Positions 36,425 to 47,269 of a stretch of 64,000 nt of DNA are shown here, one piece after another. The first letter of the stretch is position 1, and each line of letters opens with the position of its first letter. The stretch is from Miscanthus floridulus. Taxonomy: Eukaryota; Streptophyta; Magnoliopsida; Poales; Poaceae. Location: the NCBI RefSeq assembly GCF_019320115.1, contig NC_089584.1, positions 59,907,633 through 59,971,632 of the forward strand, read 5' to 3'. Under the pieces are notes generated by a model. That model worked only from the letters and a program-made list of their open reading frames with translations. It ran no database searches and was not told where the DNA came from. The translations under genes and the position numbers were made by a program.

Positions 36425-37492
36425 ATGATAGCCTATTACCCACCAGAAGGGAATGCGGCGTTCTTAGGTATCTTTGGCACACCTACCTTGCTTTGGAGAG
36501 TGTTGCATTTTGTGGGGTACACAAAGCCGCCCCAATACTTTTGAACACAGAGGCATGTGCAGGAGGAACCATGGTTTGAGGTGTAAGTGTCCATCCCAGC
36601 TTGTACACGGGCACTGTAGTACCAGGGCTAGAAAGCAGAGTCTAAGGGAAGAACCCCTTGGGAAGGTGCTCAAGTGGAAGCCTTTGAGATCTTGAGCACA
36701 CTATGTCAGCAGCATGGTGATTCACTCACCAACAATGCAGCAGGATCTATTCCTCTGGTGGATCTAGCAATGGTAGTTTGGAGGCATCATGACTGCGTTT
36801 CTATGGTGCAGGACCGTGACGAGGGGGCATAGAGCTCGAGTCCTTCTATGAGTGCCATGTTCGCTATGATGTAGATGTTCTATGCCCGAGAAGACATTCG
36901 CTATTTCTGGCAAGAGTCTTATAGCATCTATGTGAACAAGCTCATGGAAGCTTGGGAAGTATAGCGAAGGCTGGAGAAGCATATGCATAAGCACAAGAAG
37001 ATAGCTAGGGAGGCTCTTTGTGACACTGATGACGCTCATATAGCATTGGGAGCCCTCCAGACTCAGATGGAGAATGCTGTTACAGATAGGAATGCAGCAC
37101 AGGAAGAGACACAGGCCGCTCATGCTCAGAGGGTGCAGGCCATCCAGCAGAGGGATGAGGCCTACTGTCTTGCAGAAGCTAGAGAGGAGGCTAGGACTAG
37201 GACTACGGTTCTAGCTGGGTGGCTAGGGAATGACTACCATCAGAGGGAGGCGGAGTACCAGCGTTAGATTTAGGAGCACCAGAACACCATTGTGGAGCTT
37301 CAGCATGATGTTCATCGCCTCAACAACATCATTAATCCTATTCCTCCCCTAGTAGCCACGGAAGAGGAAGATCCAGAAATGTTCTTGGAAGATGATGGTT
37401 GGGAAGAGGAAGAGGCAGAACAACTTGCGCCTATGGACAATGATGAGGCAAATGCTATGTCCGATGTTGACAGTGACCACTCCAAGGCATAA
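36425..37492 (+). pseudogene. Extra coiled-coil ORF upstream of gag in element B
   Basis: One unbroken reading frame of 356 codons from ATG at 36425 to TAA at 37490-37492, with nine internal stops (seven TAG, one TGA, one TAA) but no frameshift. The N-terminus reads MIAYYPPEGNAAFLGIFGTP. The centre contains WEGAQVEAFEILSTLCQQHG. The C-terminal half is Gln/Glu/Ala-rich with heptad-like spacing (AAQEETQAAHAQRVQAIQQR), suggesting a coiled coil, and it ends in an acidic tail (EEEDPEMFLEDDGWEEEEAE). I recall similar unnamed proteins predicted from grass Tekay-type elements; function is unknown to me. It is not gag: capsid and zinc knuckle are encoded further on. Sharing frame along its length despite the stops argues it was once under selection. 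Confidence 0.75.
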
Positions 37493-37823
37493 CTCAACTA
37501 TAGTGCTTAGTTAGATGCACTAGCTCCTTATCTTTTTCGATATTTTATGTAATGGACATGTGATTTAAGTTTTGATCTTCAGATGTATCGTTAATGTAAC
37601 ATTCGAACCTTGCATGTTGGTCCACTATGGGTCAAACTCTAATGAAATTCTAGTTTTGTTTTGCTGGTGAAATGTGACATGCATGTTAATGCGTTGCGAT
37701 TATAATAAGTGATCAAATTGGTGATGTCATGTTTTGAGAATGAATTATTGTGCCTCTATTTATTGTATGAATTTAGATTCTCTCTAGTAAATTCAGTTTG
37801 GCATAATTACACAATTCTTCTGC

Positions 37824-37866
37824 AATTTCTTGACATCAGCCAATAAATTTCTTGACATAAGCCAAT
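37824..37866. repeat. 22-bp tandem duplication before gag in element B
   Basis: 'aatttcttgacatcagccaat' at 37824 is repeated with one change at 37846, just before the sequence 'ttgttgcaattttgcag' that looks like a splice acceptor immediately upstream of the gag ATG. Confidence 0.85.
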
Positions 37867-37892
37867 AATCACTTATTGTTGCAATTTTGCAG

Positions 37893-39060
37893 ATGACTCG
37901 CACTCACGCTGGGGTAGGTACCAGCCAAGGTGGCAATGATGGTGACCTACCACCACCACCGCCACCTTCCGCGAATGAGTTTTTCACGCAATTCTTGGGG
38001 AATCAGTGAGCATTAGAAGAAACACTATACCTTATTTCACAAAATACTGCCCGTGCCCGCCATCAAAATCAGGGGCTAGAACCCAATCAATATAGTACAT
38101 CCAAGGACTTTCTAGAGACTAAGCCTCCTATCTTTGAAGAGGCAGAAGAACCGCTCTAGGCTGATGAGTGGTTGAACACTATTGAATAGAAGTTCCATTT
38201 GTTGAGGGTCACCAAAATGATGAAGGCCGAGTATGCATCGCATCAACTGTAGGGGCCTGTAGGTATCTGGTGGACTCATTATTTGTCTACCTTACCTACT
38301 GGAGAAAATGTTACCTAGGAGCAGTTCAAGATAGCCTTTAGGGGGCATCATATACCCCAAGGCTGATGCGAATGAAGGCCGCTATGTTTATGAAGCTAAC
38401 ACAGGGGACAAAGACTCTCACTGAGTATATGCATGCATTCAACAACTTGTCCAGATATGAACCAACATTTGTGGATACAGAAGAGAAAAAGATAGAAAGC
38501 TTGAAGGGGGGCCTTGGTACCAAGTTGATGAAAACCATGGCCAACTCTAGATGTGCTACATATAATGAATTTGTCAGTGATGCCCTCATGCAAGAGAACT
38601 AGTACAACTTACATGCAGCAGCAAAAGGCCGCAAGTGAGCCGCTGAGGTGGGTGCCTTAGGCTCATCTCAGTCAAGGGCTTCCATGATAGCAAGGCCACA
38701 ATTCCATCCCCCAACACCTAAGTTTAGGCCTCCCCAGAAGAACACCCAGTCTAGCCGACCTTAGAAATTATTTCACAAGGCATTCACCATTGCCATGCCC
38801 AAGGGTAACATAGACAAAGGAAGCTCAACAGGACTAAGAAGTAACTAGCCATGCTTCAATTGCAATCAGATGGGCCACTGGGCCAAAGAGTGCCCCTATC
38901 CTAAAAAGTGCATTAATCAAAATCAAGGCAACCAAAAGCAAGCCAATTCTAAGGCATGTCCTGGGTACGTGCACTATATAGCTATGGAGGAAATCCCCAT
39001 GGGAAAAGTTGTTACTGCTGGTATGTTCCTTGTAAACAAACACCCCACAATTGTTTTATT
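37893..39060 (+). pseudogene. Gag of Tekay-type chromovirus B (decayed)
   Basis: ATG at 37893 (MTRTHAGVGTSQGGND), a Pro-rich stretch (PPPPPPSANEFF), then the capsid domain (ADEWLNTIE, then GIWWTHYLSTLPTGENVT, then TEYMHAFNNLSRYEPTFV, crossing a frameshift near 38340). The CCHC zinc knuckle CFNCNQMGHWAKEC is at 38852-38893. Stops at several TAG and TGA codons plus the frameshift disable it. Gag packages the RNA genome. The order extra ORF, gag, pol is what I expect for grass Tekay elements. Confidence 0.88.
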
Positions 39061-40250
39061 TGATTCTAGAACTTCTCATTCATTTATGAGTTAGACATTT
39101 GCATCTAAACATGATCAAAAGATAATTGAGGTAGACAAGGGTGGCTGTAGTATAAGTTCAGTTGGGGCTACTATTTCCACAAACCAATTAGTCAGAGATG
39201 TACTCATCTCCATACAAGAGCGGGAGTACACTATGGATCTTATAGTATTGCCAGGATTTGCCATAGATATGATATTAGGCATGAAATGGATGAGTGGGCA
39301 TGGAGTTCTTATTGACACATCCACTCAAACCATCATGTTGAGTGAACCTAAAGGGGATGGTGCTTTCCTAGTGCCACTTCCCAGAAGTTTTGATCTTCAA
39401 AATTTGTTTTGTGCCATCCAAACCACTACTCTCTGTGATATTCCAGTAGTTTGTGAGTTCCCTGATGTATTCCCAGACGAATTGCCTAGTTTGCTACCAG
39501 ATAGGGATGTGGAATTTAAGATTGAGTAAGTGACAGGTACAGCACCTATCTCAAGAAGACACCATAGGATGCCACCCAATGAGTTAGCCAAACTTAAAAT
39601 TTAGCTACAAGAGATTTTGGACAAAGGTCTCATTTGACCTAGTTCGTCTCCCTAGGGTTGTCTAGCTTTATTTGTGAAGAAGAAGGACAAATCCTTGTGG
39701 ATGTGTGTGGACTATAGGCCGCTCAATGCAGTAACCATAAAGAACAAGTATCATTTGCCTCGTATTGATATTTTGTTTGATCAACTATCAAGAGCAAAGG
39801 TATTCTCTATGATTGACTTGAGGTCAGGCTATCACTAGATCAAGATCAGGCCAGAAGATTTACCTAAGACAACTTTCTCAACTAGGTACAGCTTGTATGA
39901 GTATTTGGTCATGTCTTTTGGACTAACAAATGCTCCCGCCTATTTCATGTACTTGATGAATTCGGTGTTTATGCCCGAGCTTGACAAGTTCGTGGTCGTG
40001 TTTATCGATGATATCTTGATTTCCTCTAAAAATGAGGCAGAACATGCAGAGCATCTGAGAGTTGTCTTGTCTAGGCTGAGAGGGCATAAATTGTATGCAA
40101 AGTTTTGCAAGTGTGAATTCTGGCTGAAGAAAGTACCTTTCTTGGGTCATATATTATCTGAAGAAGGAATCTCTATAGACCCATCTAAAGTACAAGAGGT
40201 CATGGATTGGAGGGCCCTGACTTTGGTCATGAAGTTTGAAGTTTTCTAGG
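39040..40250 (+). pseudogene. Protease and reverse transcriptase of element B (decayed)
   Basis: The aspartic protease motif at 39062 reads F-D-S-R-T-S-H-S-F; the Gly of the usual D-S/T-G triad is Arg, so this copy would be inactive. Protease continues to VLPGFAIDMILGMKWM (39240-39290). A linker with FPDVFPDELPSLLPDR leads to [22 protein letters not shown] (39700), IDLRSGYH (39810), [20 protein letters not shown] (39900) and the catalytic box FIDD at 40001-40012, intact. Stops are at about 39527, 39602, 39636, 39651 and 39837, all TAG or TGA except the first, which is TAA. Confidence 0.9.
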
Positions 40251-40960
40251 TCTAGCAGGCTATTATTGTCATTTCATTCCTGACTTTTCCAAAATAGCTA
40301 AGCCCATGACTAGATTACTTCAGAAGGATGAAAAGTTTAATTGGATTCTAGAGTATGAGGCTGCTTTTCACACTATGTGAACCTTGCTAACCACTGCTCC
40401 TATTATGGCACAACCTGACATTGAAAAGCCTTTTGATGTGTTTTGTGATGCATCAGGTGCAGGTTTAGGGTGTGTGCTTATGCAAGAAGGTTGAATTGTT
40501 GCATATGCTTCTAGGTAGTTGAGAAGGCATGAAGTCAACTACCCTACACATGATTTAGAACTTGCCGTAGTTGTTCATGCAGTGAAGATATGGAGATATT
40601 ACTTGTTTGGGAAACATATGTCACATATACACTGACCACAAAAGTCTCAAGTATGTTTTCACTCAACCAGAGTTGAACATGAGACAGCGTAGATGGTTAG
40701 AGCTGATTAAGGACTATAATTTGGAAGTGCACTATCATCCAGGAAAAGCCAATGTTGCAGCAGATGCACTTAGTCGGAAATCTCATTATAATGCCTTAGA
40801 AGCATTGTTGGAAGATGGGTTTAATCTACTACATCCTGTTGTGCTACACAACATCACTGTTAGTTGTTTGCTTGAGAGCAAAATCATAGAACTACAGAAG
40901 ATAGATGTAGGTGTGTTTCACATAAAGAGAGAGATGAAGGAATAGGAAACCAAGTATTTT
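40251..40960 (+). pseudogene. RNase H region of element B pol (decayed)
   Basis: Continues from RT across a frameshift near 40240: [40 protein letters not shown] (40435-40485, with the first catalytic Asp), [40 protein letters not shown] (40628-40690) and [10 protein letters not shown] (40750-40780). Stops at 40378 and 40492 (TGA) and 40515 (TAG), plus a frameshift near 40610. RNase H removes the RNA strand during reverse transcription. Confidence 0.88.
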
Positions 40961-41395
40961 AGGTTGGATAAAAGAGGTGTGCTATGGTTCAAAAACCAAC
41001 TTGTGGTATCAAAAGAGTATCAACTTAGAAATCAAATTTTAGATGAAGCTCATTCATCCAAGTTGTCTATCCATCCGGATAGTAGCAAAATGTATGAAGT
41101 TTTAAAAAACCATTTTTGGTGGACAAAGATGAAGAAGGAAATTGCAGCCTATGTTGCTAGGTGTGGTGTCTGTAGCCGAGTGAAGGCAGAACATCTGAAA
41201 CCTAGTGGACCGCTCCAGCCGTTGTCCATCTAGGCTAGAAATGGGAGGAAATAAGTATGGACTTTATTATAGGCCTCCCACAGACACAAGGTCATCAAGT
41301 TTTACAAAGTGGTGTGGAATAACCAAAGAGAACAAGATGCCACATGGGAACGAGAGGACTATCTACGTGAGGTCTATCCCACTTTTTACGAAAAC
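40961..41395 (+). pseudogene. Integrase zinc domain joined to chromodomain; catalytic core deleted (element B)
   Basis: The N-terminal HHCC domain is present (HSSKLSIHPDSSKMYEVL... to C-G-V-C at 41160-41175), followed by LKPSGPLQPLSI. A few codons later (MDFI-IGLPQTQ-like, about 41255-41285) the sequence jumps straight to KVIKFYKVVWNNQREQDATW (41284-41345), the signature of the C-terminal chromodomain. The whole catalytic core and middle domain are gone, so the copy could not integrate itself. The chromodomain confirms the chromovirus assignment; Tekay elements use it to target heterochromatin. Confidence 0.82.
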
Positions 41396-41444
41396 CGGTA
41401 GGTCTTTCAAATCTCAGGATGAGATTTCTATAAGCAAGACGGGC

Positions 41445-41510
41445 TATAACACCCTATTGTTAAGCATGCATTTGGGACTTGCATTTCATGAGCACAAGCA
41501 TCATCCAAGC
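41445..41510 (+). mobile_element. First 66 bp of the 3' LTR of element B
   Basis: TATAACACCC followed by TATTGTTAAGCATGCATTTG matches 30896-30961 with a few changes, directly after the end of pol. The second base is A where the 5' LTR has G. It stops at CATCCAAGC (41510), where the C-type LTR begins; in the 5' LTR the same point (30961) runs straight on. The likely continuation is 61149-64000. Confidence 0.85.
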
Positions 41511-41678
41511 TAAAGGGGATGGGGATCCCGATCTTCTGTCAGGTAGAGGTAACTATCATTATGGTAGAGAATGACACACTGATCCGGCTTCAGATCGAAA
41601 GATCGAACCCTACAATCTTAGCACCACAACTCCTCTGTTATCAACTAAGACACAAATCTGGTTGACCTCGCCAAGAAG
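41511..41678 (-). mobile_element. End fragment of a CRM-like LTR (element C)
   Basis: 168 bases nearly identical to 51186-51355, in the same orientation: 'gtcaggtagaggtaactatc' and 'ggcttcagatcgaaagatcg' are in both. On the minus strand it is the 3' end of the LTR (...CCCCTTTA at 41511), which marks where C inserted into the B LTR. It is cut at 41678 by the LTR of element D. Confidence 0.85.
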
Positions 41679-42151
41679 TGTGGGGGACATGACCCTAGAT
41701 ACCCATGGCAGACCACATGGGCTGCTCTCCCTGGGGTGGCCTAGCCCACAAGATGAAGCCTTACGGAGCACGATGCTGCTCGGTGTCTCCCGCAAGACAC
41801 CGAGAAGATATCCTAAAGATACTACGAGATCTATTAGGATACATATGATCCCATGATTCCTATAATCTGTTATTACTTTTCGATTATCTCCCAGATCTAA
41901 CCAACTTGTAACCCTACCCCCTAGACTATATAAGGTGGGCAGGCACCCCCTCCAAACTCATGCAATATCAAACAATAGCCAATACAATCCAACAGACCAC
42001 ATTAGTAGGGTATTACGTCATACAGACAGCATGTACCTATCTAACTCATGTGTCTCTGTTGCCTTCTTATTCTCGATTACACACATCTCTGCCGATTAAT
42101 CTACCTTTGTGGGATACCCCTCGGAAGACTACCGACGATATTCTATCGATA
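41679..42151 (+). mobile_element. 5' LTR of Tat-type element D
   Basis: Starts TGTGGGGGACATGACCCTAG inside the C-type LTR and ends ...TCTATCGATA one base before the primer site; 473 bp. A TATA box TATATAAG lies at 41937-41944. No 3' LTR of D is found in the window; its loss is part of the rearrangement at about 50780. Small frames inside (41662-41856 and 41960-42193) are incidental. Confidence 0.8.
41937..41944 (+). promoter_or_regulatory. TATA box in the LTR of element D
   Basis: TATATAAG in 'ctagactatataaggtgggc', about 215 bases before the LTR end. Position and surrounding sequence are typical of the core promoter of this LTR class. Confidence 0.7.
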
Positions 42152-42152
42152 G

Positions 42153-42170
42153 TTGGCGCGCCAGGTAGGG
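42153..42170 (+). other. Primer binding site of element D
   Basis: TTGGCGCGCCAGGTAGGG directly after the LTR, a motif I know from the 5' border of RIRE2-like and other Tat-lineage grass elements. It is unusually well preserved in an otherwise decayed copy. Confidence 0.85.
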
Positions 42171-42186
42171 TGTGCGTGCTGTTTCC

Positions 42187-44640
42187 ATGTTGAACAAGAT
42201 GGTATTTTCTGCAGGCTCTTCATCCCTCCCATAGCCCGGCCAGATCTTCATGGTTGGATCGATCACCTAGATCATCAATGCTGACAGAGTCAGAGAGCTC
42301 ATTGAGTCAGTGCAGATCGATACTACACCGATCATCCCAATGCCTGCGACTGCAGATCCAATCTCGGAACCACTTCTGAGGTCACCTTCATCAACAACTC
42401 GCCACCTGATTCCCCGCTACTAGAGGAGGCAAATCAACAATGATGATATGATCACATCCATCGACCAGGTCAGCCAGAACCTCGTCGATTGCCTCTACAT
42501 CGCCGAATTGGCTCTAACCACTCTGGTTCAGTGCTGACCACCCTCCGATCTAGATCTACCGGAGGCTACTTAGGAAACTCCAAGGGTTATGGCCTACCCT
42601 TTGGGCTCACCAATGTTGTCGCCACATACCAAGATGCCCTAAGGGGCTAGTTCGTCGACCAGGTTGGAGATGCCCAACCTCCTGCCAACTAGCCTCCGCC
42701 GGCCATCAACATGCTGCACATTGGCTGACACCCTAGAGCATCCCTCCAAACCATCCTAGAGGAGAATCCAGACATCGAGTCCCAAGGGTCTACAGAGACT
42801 ATCACTGAAACCACCACCACGCAACCTCCTTTCCTACCCTTTTGTGGAGGTGCAATCTTCAATGTTAGCGTCGACAGCCCCTATCGGAATGGGGAAACCA
42901 AGGAGGAATACACCACTCGCGTCAATAGGAACGCCAACCGTGCACAGCACCGAGCAAATGAGGCTACCCTTATGATGGCCAAGGCTCAGCTTGACTCACA
43001 AGGAAGGCCACGCCAACTCCACCACAACCTCGATAATGAATTTCTCCGTGTTGACGGCCACGACATCTATAGGACCCCAAGTGCCAAATTGGCCATGGCC
43101 GCAAAAGAGCTCGCCAGGCCCCTGCAAACATCGAAGGTCGCAAAGGTCGCCGCCATGCTTAAAGCGGTGCATTGCTAGGTCAACGAGATCTGCTAGGATC
43201 AGAGGCCTTCATACTCCACAAGCTCAATTCACTGATCAGCTGCGCTAAGATCTGATCGCCACCCAAGTCATTTCACCGACCAGCACCATGATGACAGACA
43301 ACCCCTCTAGGGGGAGCTAGGGGCAACCACATCGAACACCCATGCCAACACGACTAGGAGGTCGACCAGGACGTCCAAGTGCACCTCAACAATCTTCAAG
43401 ACACATGATGACATATCAACGAGCGCTATTTTGGCTGCCATGAAGAAGAAGTATGCCACCATCAAGGGTACGAGTAGGAGTTTGGTAACTTGGACTCAAC
43501 TCTCAAGCCGCTCAACGCTAGCAATGCTGCAGATCACGGTGCCGACAACCCCAAAGGCCCCCCAGCATTCACGAGGGCACTCCGAACACTCTAGTGGCCT
43601 TGTGGTTTCAAAATCATTAGGGTTGAGCCCTATGAGGGAAGGATGAACCTCACATGGTGGCTACAGGCTTATGCCACTGTTGTGTGCACCGCTAGAGGAG
43701 ACACTAGTGTCATGGCAAACTATCTTCTCATCATGCTCATGCCAACCGCGATGAACTGGTTCACAAGCCTTGCCCTAAAATCTAGCAGATCCTAGGAAGA
43801 GCTAAAAAAAGTCTTCACCAACAACTACATGGCTACATGTACTCAGCTAGGCACCAAGCATGATCTAAACCGCATCTACTAGAAGTCGTTTGAGCTCCTC
43901 CGTAGCTACATCAGACTCTTTTTCGAGGTGAGAAACTCTATTCCTAACATCACGGAAGCTGAGGTCATCACCTCCTTCGTCCTAGGACTCCTTCATTGCG
44001 ACCTCCACTCCAAGTTCAACCGCAAGCCACCCATAGGGATTGGCGAGATGATTACGACCACCAACTAGTACACCAACGCCGAAGAATCTAAAGTGCGCTT
44101 TAACAAGGATGCGAGCACTCATCGCCCAACTCACTATAGCGACGATCACACCAATGACCAGTGCCACAGTGACCGCTGCTACGATGACCATAGTCATCAT
44201 TAAGATAGCAGCCGTGATCGGCTAGAAGGATCCAAGTCTGGTCAACATCGACGCCGCCGGCTAGACCCCATCGTCGTCGCCATTGATGAACCTTGCGCCA
44301 AGCGCAACTATGATGAGCAATACAAGAAGATCTTTGATGGCCCATGCCCTCTCCACAAGAACACCAAGCATAAGATGAAGGACTGCCTCGACTTGGCTAA
44401 GGAATTCTAGGCCAAAAAGCCAGAAGATGACAACAACAATGGAGCCAGAGGCCGCCGACCACCTAGGGGCAACAACAATGCCTTCGAGGATCACAACAAG
44501 GTTGTCACCACCATCTTTGGGGGCCTCACCTCCATCGAGAGCAGAAGAGAACAGAACCTCGCCGCCCCCGGGGGCTCACCATCAATGCCGAAGACGCCAC
44601 CACCAACCCCAGCTATCGCCCTTGGTCTGAGGTGCCCATC
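42187..44640 (+). pseudogene. Gag of Tat-type element D (decayed)
   Basis: Begins MLNKMVFSAGSSS at 42187 and continues in shifting frames. Clear parts: the capsid-like stretch at 43680-44060 (ANYLLIMLMPTAMNWFTSLA, LLRSYIRLFFEVRNSIPNIT, FVLGLLHCDLHSKFNRKPP), a His/Asp/Ser-rich basic segment (44100-44240), and the zinc-binding motif CPLHKNTKHKMKDC (C-X2-H-X4-H-X4-C) at 44345-44386. An Asn/Gly/Arg-rich tail follows. Many TAG stops. Gag packages the RNA genome. Confidence 0.8.
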
Positions 44641-46740
44641 ACCTTCAGTAGGGTTGACCAGTGGGCGGACATCCCCTACACAGGGCATTTCCCCCTCATC
44701 CTTGATGCAACCATTCAGAAAGTGCTTTTCAAAAAAGTGCTCGTCGACAGTGGGAGCGCTCTAAACCTCCTCTTCGCCGGAGCCCCAAAGGAGCTGGGCC
44801 TCAGGATAATAGATCTCACACCCTCCAACTCCTCCTTCTAGGGTGTGGTACCTAGTAGGGCATCCAAACCACTTGGAGAGATCACCCTACTAGTATAGTT
44901 CGGCACGGCAAGCAACTATCACGTTGAGCACATCAACTTCTATGTCACCGACTTCAACACCGCTTACCATGCCATACTTGGTTGGCCAGCTCTAGCCAAG
45001 TTCATGGCTGTATCGCACTACATCTATCTAGTGCTGAAGATGCCTTCGCCTATAGGAGTACTAGCCCTATGGGCCAACCTCTCCATTGCCTATGCCTAAG
45101 AGACAAAGAGCCTCACCCTCGCTGAAGCCACCGACCTCTCCATCTAGATGGCTAGTGTGGTCACCGATGCCAAGAAAGTGCCCACCGATGACCTAGAAAT
45201 CCCATCACTGGAGGCTCCACGCACCTCCACCAAGTCTAAGGAAACCAAGGAGGTCGGCCTTGGCCTCGACGACCCCTCCAAGACCATGAAGATTAGGGCT
45301 CACCTTGACCCCAAATAGGAAAGCACGCTTGTCTCCTTCCTACATGCCAATGCTGACGTGTTTGCTTGGAAACCTGCAGACATGCCGGGGGTACCACGGG
45401 AGAAGATCGAGGACTCCTTGAATGTCTCACTGACCACCAAACCGATCAAGCAAAAACTCCGCTGATTCACGCCAGATAAAGAGGCTATTAGGGTAGAAAT
45501 AAAATGGCTTCTAGCTACCGAATTCATAAAAGAAGTGTATCATCCTGAGTGGTTAGCAAACCCTGTTCTCATTCAAAAAAAGAATAAAAAATGGAGAATG
45601 TGCATTGATTACACTGATCTTAACAAACACTACCCTAAAGACTCCTTCGGTCTGCCTCGGATAGACAAGGTTGTAGACTCCACCACCGGCTATGAATTGC
45701 TCTCCTTCTTCGATTATTACTCTGGCTATCACCAAATCTCCCTAAAGGAAGAAGACCAGATCAAGACATCGTTCATTACTCCTTTTGGGGGCATACTGCT
45801 ATACTACCATGTCCTTTGGACTCAAGAATGCTAAAGTGACCTACCAAAGGGCCATCCAGATGTGTCTCGATCAATAGATCGGCCGCAACATTGAAGCTTA
45901 CATCGATGATGTGGTCTTCAAGTCCAAGACTGCCGATAATCTCATCGCTGACCTCGAAGAAATGTTCACTAGCTTGAAAAGGTACCGATGGAAGCTGAAC
46001 CCTTCAAAGTGCATCTTTGGAGTTCCATACGGTATACTCTTGGGCTACATCGTCAGCGCCAGCACATCGAGCCCAACCCTAACAAGGTCTCTGCCATCAC
46101 CAACATGAAATGGCCAACGTCCGTCAAGGATATAGAGACGCTTATAGGTTGCATCGCCTCTCTCAGCCGCTTTATATCGTGCCTTAGTGAAAAGGGACTA
46201 CCGTTCTTCAAACTCCTCAAGGCTTCTGAGTGCTTTTCCTAGTCAGACGAGGCAGACCCAGCTTTTGAGCAGCTCAAGTTGTTCTTAACAAAGCCTCCAA
46301 TCATGACGGCGCCTCGGCGAGATGAAACTCTACTGATCTACATTGCCGCCACTTGTCGCATTGTTAGCATAGCCATCATCATCGAACACGAGGAGGCCAG
46401 GCATGCTTACAAGGTGCAATGTCTGGTCTACTTCATCAGCAAGGTCCTTAATGAGCCCAAAACTCATTATCCTTAGGTCCAAAAGCTGCTATACGCCATC
46501 CTAATCATGTCGCGCAAGCTCCGCCATTACTTTGAGTACTACAAGATCGTCGTGTTCACCGAGTTCCCTCTGGGGGACATCTTCCGCAACAAAGAGGCCA
46601 ATGGTTGTATCATCAAGTGGACTATTGAGCTCAGCACTTACTCCATTGAGTTCAGAAGTAGGCCTACTATCAAGTCATAGGCGCTCGCTGACTTTGTTGC
46701 TAAGTAGACCGAGATCCAAGAGCCCATCCTCGCAACTTGT
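44641..46740 (+). pseudogene. Protease, reverse transcriptase and RNase H of element D (decayed)
   Basis: Protease: VLVDSGSALNLLFA (about 44740-44780), with the D-S-G triad intact, then AYHAILGWPALAKF. RT: MCIDYTDLNKHYPKDSFGLP (45598-45657; the YTDLNK.PKD phrase is typical of the Tat lineage), FDYYSGYHQI, MSFGLKNA, the catalytic box YIDD at 45898-45909, LNPSKCIFGV. RNase H remnants: KPPIMTAPRRDETLLIYIAA and YPLVQKLLYAIL-like text at 46280-46520. Frameshifts near 45810, 46030 and 46480 and several TAG stops. Confidence 0.85.
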
Positions 46741-46743
46741 CCC

Positions 46744-47130
46744 AAGCACTGGGTGATGTAGTTTGATGGTGCCCTCAATGTCAATGGTGTTAGTGCTGGC
46801 ATTCAATTCATTACGCTGACCAAGGATAAGCTCCGATATGTTCTTTGAATACATTTTCTAGCCTCCAACAATGCCGCCGAATATGAAGCATGTCTCCATG
46901 GACTCCGTATAGCTGTTGATCTTAGTGTCAAATGCCTAATGGTATACGGGGACTCCACGCTAGTCATCAACCAGCTCAACAAAGATTGGTCCTGCTCTAG
47001 TGAGAAGATGGATGCATACTGTGTCAAAATCAAGAAGCTTGAAGGGAAGTTCTATGGTATCGAGTACCACCACGTGGTATGAGATCAAAATCAGCTCGCT
47101 GACCACCTATTCAAGATAGGCTTCTCTCAT
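46744..47130 (+). pseudogene. Second (archaeal-type) RNase H of element D
   Basis: After the ordinary RNase H a second one follows: FDGALNVNGVSAGI (catalytic Asp), LASNNAAEYEACLHGLRIAV (catalytic Glu), LMVYGDSTLVINQL (catalytic Asp), then NQLADHLFK. This extra domain between RNase H and integrase is diagnostic of the Tat lineage among plant gypsy elements. Stops near 46759, 46847 and 47080 break it. Confidence 0.85.
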
Positions 47131-47269
47131 GCTATGATTCCGCCTAGGGTCTTCATTCAAGACCTCTTTACATCATCTATCAAGGAAGAGAAGGAAGTGC
47201 AAGAAATTCCCCCCACTGAGTAGCTGGTACTTATAGTACCTTCGCCGACCACCGATTGGAGGGAACAAT

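Noticed and set aside
36983..37267. A stand-alone 94-codon gene
   Set aside because: It is the part of the 356-codon extra ORF of element B lying between two stop codons.
44427..44688. Separate small genes around 44400-44700 on both strands
   Set aside because: These are shadows of the Asn/Gly/Arg-rich gag tail and the start of protease in element D.
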